Of a stretch of DNA of 7,229 bases, positions 5,093 through 7,229 are shown one piece after another. The stretch covers positions 1 through 7,229 of the forward strand of contig CAYRZU010000113.1 in assembly GCA_964428895.1 (NCBI GenBank). The letters run 5' to 3'. Below the pieces are notes generated by a model. That model had not been told where the DNA came from and ran no database searches. It was given only the letters and a program-made list of their open reading frames with translations. The position numbers and the translations under genes were made by a program. Each line of letters opens with the position of its first letter. Positions within the stretch are counted from its first letter, which is position 1. The DNA is from HyVt-337 sp964428895 (GTDB taxonomy: Bacteria > Planctomycetota > Phycisphaerae > SM23-33).

Positions 5093-7229
5093 ATGACACC
5101 GATGCCGCATCAACCCATCTCGGATGTTGGGCTGTACGAATGTCGCCGCGAACACGACGCGTGCGGCATCGGCGCCGTGGTGCGTATCAACGGCGGGGCC
5201 GACCATGAGATCGTCCGCATCGCGCGGCGCGTGCTGACCAACCTGCGCCATCGCGGCGCGACCGGGGGCGATGAATCCACCGGCGACGGGGCGGGCGTGC
5301 TCTTGCAGATTCCCCATGCCCTGTTCGCGGGGGCGGCGGATTCGCTCGGTATCGAGTTGCCCGCTCCCGGGGCGTACGGCGTGGGCATGGTGTTCGGCCC
5401 GCCGGACGCCGAGCTGCGCCAGCGTTGCGAGGATGCGCTCGGTGCGGCGCTGACCGAACAGGGGCTGGCCGTGTTGGCCTGGCGTGACGTGCCGGCCGAC
5501 AACGGTTGCCTTGGCGCTGCGGCCCGGGCGGCCGAGCCGGTCGTCCGCCAGGTAATCGTCGCCGGCGAGGCGACCGACCTGGCCCTGGAGCGTCAGCTTT
5601 ACATCGCCCGCCGCCGGGCCGAGCTGCAAGTCTACAGCCAGTTCCCTGAAGCGGCGGGGGCGTTCTACGTATGCTCACTGTCCTGTCGAACGATCGTTTA
5701 CAAGGGAATGTTCCATGCCCAGCAATTGTTCGACTACTACGGCGACCTGGCCGACGAGCGAACCACCACCGCTCTGGCCGTTGTGCACCAACGATACAGC
5801 ACCAACACCTTCCCCAGTTGGGCCCTGGCTCAGCCGTTCCGCATGATCGCCCATAATGGCGAGTTCAACACCCTCAGCGGCAACGCCCACGCGATGCGGG
5901 CCCGCCAATTCCAGATGCGGTCCAACGCCCTGGGCGCCGCTGACGACCTGGCGCCCGTGTTGATTCCCGGCGGCAGCGACTCGGCCTGGTTCGACAACGT
6001 GGCCGAACTGCTGGTCCGCGGGGGCCGATCCTTGCCGCACTCGGTGATGATGATGATCCCCGAGGCGTTCGGGTCGGCCTACCACATGAGCATCGACAAG
6101 CGAGCGTTCTACGAATACCACGCTGCCATCATGGAGCCCTGGGACGGGCCCGCCGCGGTGCTGTTCACCGATGGGCGAATTGTCGGGGGCACGCTAGACC
6201 GCAACGGGCTTCGGCCGTGCCGATTCGCCGTGACCAACGACGACTTGCTCGTAATGGCCAGCGAGACCGGCGTGATGGACTATCCACCCGAGAACGTCAA
6301 GATGCTGGGGCGCCTTCAGCCCGGGCGCATGTTCCTGGTCGACACCGTCGAGGGCCGAATCGTCACCGACAACGAGATGAAGAGCAAGATCGCCCGCCAG
6401 AAGCCGTACCGGCGCTGGCTGAGCGAGAACCGCATCGAACTGCGCGGCCTGTTCCACGCGTCACGGGCGGTCCGATCGGATCAGGAGACGATCTCCCAGC
6501 GTCTTCGGATGTTCGGCTACACGCGGGAAGAGCTTCGCATGATTCTGGCGCCGATGGCCCGCAACGGCCAAGAGCCGCTCGGCTCGATGGGCAACGACGC
6601 GGCGCTGGCCGTCCTTTCCGATCGGCCCCGACTGCTGTTCGACTATTTCCAGCAGCTCTTTGCCCAAGTCACCAACCCGCCCATTGACCCGCTCCGTGAA
6701 GGCTTGGTGATGAGCCTGATGCAGTTCGTGGGCAAGCAACGAAACCTGCTGGCCGAGACGCCCGAGCACTGCCGTCAGCTCAAGCTGCCTCACCCGATTC
6801 TAGCCAACGACGACATGGACCGACTGCGCGAGGCGCATCGGGACGATTTCCGGATTGTCACTGTCGACATGCTGTTCGACGCTCAGGCCGACGCTCATGG
6901 CCGTGAGTTGGCCGATGCGCTCGATGCGCTGGGCGATGAGGCCGCCCGGGCGATTGAAGGCGGGGCATCTCTGTTGATCCTGTCGGATCGCGGCTCGTCG
7001 TCGTGTCGGGCGCCGATTCCGTCGCTTCTGGCGACCGCGGCGGTTCACCAGGGCCTGTTGCGGCGCGGCCTGCTGGGTGAGGCCGGGCTGGTTATCGAAA
7101 CCGGCGAGGCCCGTGAGGTGATGCACTACTGCCTGCTGTGCGGTTTTGGGGCCAACGCGGTCAATCCGTACCTGGCGCTGGAGTTGATCGACGAACTTCA
7201 GCACCGTGGCGACTTGCCCACCGAGATCG
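5093..7229 (+). CDS. gltB: Glutamate synthase large subunit, N-terminal half, runs off the window
   Basis: GOGAT transfers the amide of glutamine to 2-oxoglutarate to make two glutamates, the second step of ammonium assimilation after glutamine synthetase. The first 712 codons are open without interruption; the family is about 1,500 residues. The class II glutamine amidotransferase domain begins at Cys24 in HDACGIG, the expected N-terminal nucleophile after removal of a 23-residue propeptide. Further landmarks are RHRGA, TGDGAG, HQRYSTNTFPSW (232-243), HNGEFNT (254-260), GGSDSAWFDN (293-302) and LDRNGLRPCRF (368-378). The central domain shows MFGYT (473-477), EPLGSMGND (494-502) and NPPIDPLRE (528-536). 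The FMN/iron-sulfur half and glutamate-release domain lie outside, so NADPH or ferredoxin dependence cannot be decided. No Shine-Dalgarno sequence precedes ATG 5093; ATG 5102 is an alternative, and an in-frame TAG at 5030 bars longer starts. It lies 136 bases after glnK, completing an uptake, sensing and assimilation cluster. Confidence 0.96.
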   Translation, partial: MTPMPHQPISDVGLYECRREHDACGIGAVVRINGGADHEIVRIARRVLTNLRHRGATGGDESTGDGAGVLLQIPHALFAGAADSLGIELPAPGAYGVGMVFGPPDAELRQRCEDALGAALTEQGLAVLAWRDVPADNGCLGAAARAAEPVVRQVIVAGEATDLALERQLYIARRRAELQVYSQFPEAAGAFYVCSLSCRTIVYKGMFHAQQLFDYYGDLADERTTTALAVVHQRYSTNTFPSWALAQPFRMIAHNGEFNTLSGNAHAMRARQFQMRSNALGAADDLAPVLIPGGSDSAWFDNVAELLVRGGRSLPHSVMMMIPEAFGSAYHMSIDKRAFYEYHAAIMEPWDGPAAVLFTDGRIVGGTLDRNGLRPCRFAVTNDDLLVMASETGVMDYPPENVKMLGRLQPGRMFLVDTVEGRIVTDNEMKSKIARQKPYRRWLSENRIELRGLFHASRAVRSDQETISQRLRMFGYTREELRMILAPMARNGQEPLGSMGNDAALAVLSDRPRLLFDYFQQLFAQVTNPPIDPLREGLVMSLMQFVGKQRNLLAETPEHCRQLKLPHPILANDDMDRLREAHRDDFRIVTVDMLFDAQADAHGRELADALDALGDEAARAIEGGASLLILSDRGSSSCRAPIPSLLATAAVHQGLLRRGLLGEAGLVIETGEAREVMHYCLLCGFGANAVNPYLALELIDELQHRGDLPTEI

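Noticed and set aside
5063..5629. Overlapping minus-strand frames antisense to gltB, and others at 5675-6121 and 6800-7204
   Set aside because: All lie opposite a continuous glutamate synthase frame with family motifs throughout; none shows a domain.

Overview
The window is a GC-rich bacterial chromosome segment with tightly packed genes on two divergent strands. It combines a sigma-54 enhancer-binding protein, an ammonium transporter, a PII protein, a glutamate synthase, a rhomboid protease and an enolase. This suggests a free-living Gram-negative-type bacterium. A Planctomycetota-like or deltaproteobacterial source is plausible, but no marker in the window fixes the phylum. No RNA genes, insertion sequences, CRISPR arrays or phage genes are visible.

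Layout. The left half reads leftward: a GAF-AAA+-Fis sigma-54 activator of NifA/NtrC type (2962 to 1394), then 18 bases later a rhomboid intramembrane protease with a GTG start (1375 to 641), then after a 156-base gap with its own candidate promoter the first 161 codons of enolase (484 to window edge). The right half reads rightward: amtB (3235-4584), glnK/PII (4615-4956, 30-base gap), then after a 136-base gap the first 712 codons of the glutamate synthase large subunit gltB (5093 to window edge). The gltB reading frame is uninterrupted throughout the window.

The two halves share a 272-base control region (2963-3234), which is the most interesting part of the window. On the plus strand it carries, in the textbook order for sigma-54 control, dyad elements that could be enhancers (TGT-N10-ACA at 2995-3010; TTGAGA-N12-TCTCAA at 3064-3087), an exact match to the IHF consensus (3097-3109), and a -24/-12 promoter one mismatch from consensus (3127-3143) directed at amtB. 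A second -24/-12 promoter, also one mismatch from consensus, lies on the minus strand at 3166-3181 and points at the activator gene. The two predicted start sites almost coincide (about 3153 and 3155), so the two holoenzymes would face each other.

Working model (inference): the leftward-encoded activator controls ammonium uptake and assimilation (amtB-glnK, possibly gltB) and its own synthesis, using Esigma54 and an IHF/HU-like bend. PII would gate AmtB and may also signal to the activator's GAF domain. This PII has isoleucine where the uridylylated tyrosine (Tyr51) normally sits, so it probably senses only ATP/ADP and 2-oxoglutarate. The activator carries GAFTSA in place of GAFTGA in its sigma-54 contact loop. 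No nitrogenase genes are in view, so 'NifA-like' describes architecture, not a proven role in nitrogen fixation.
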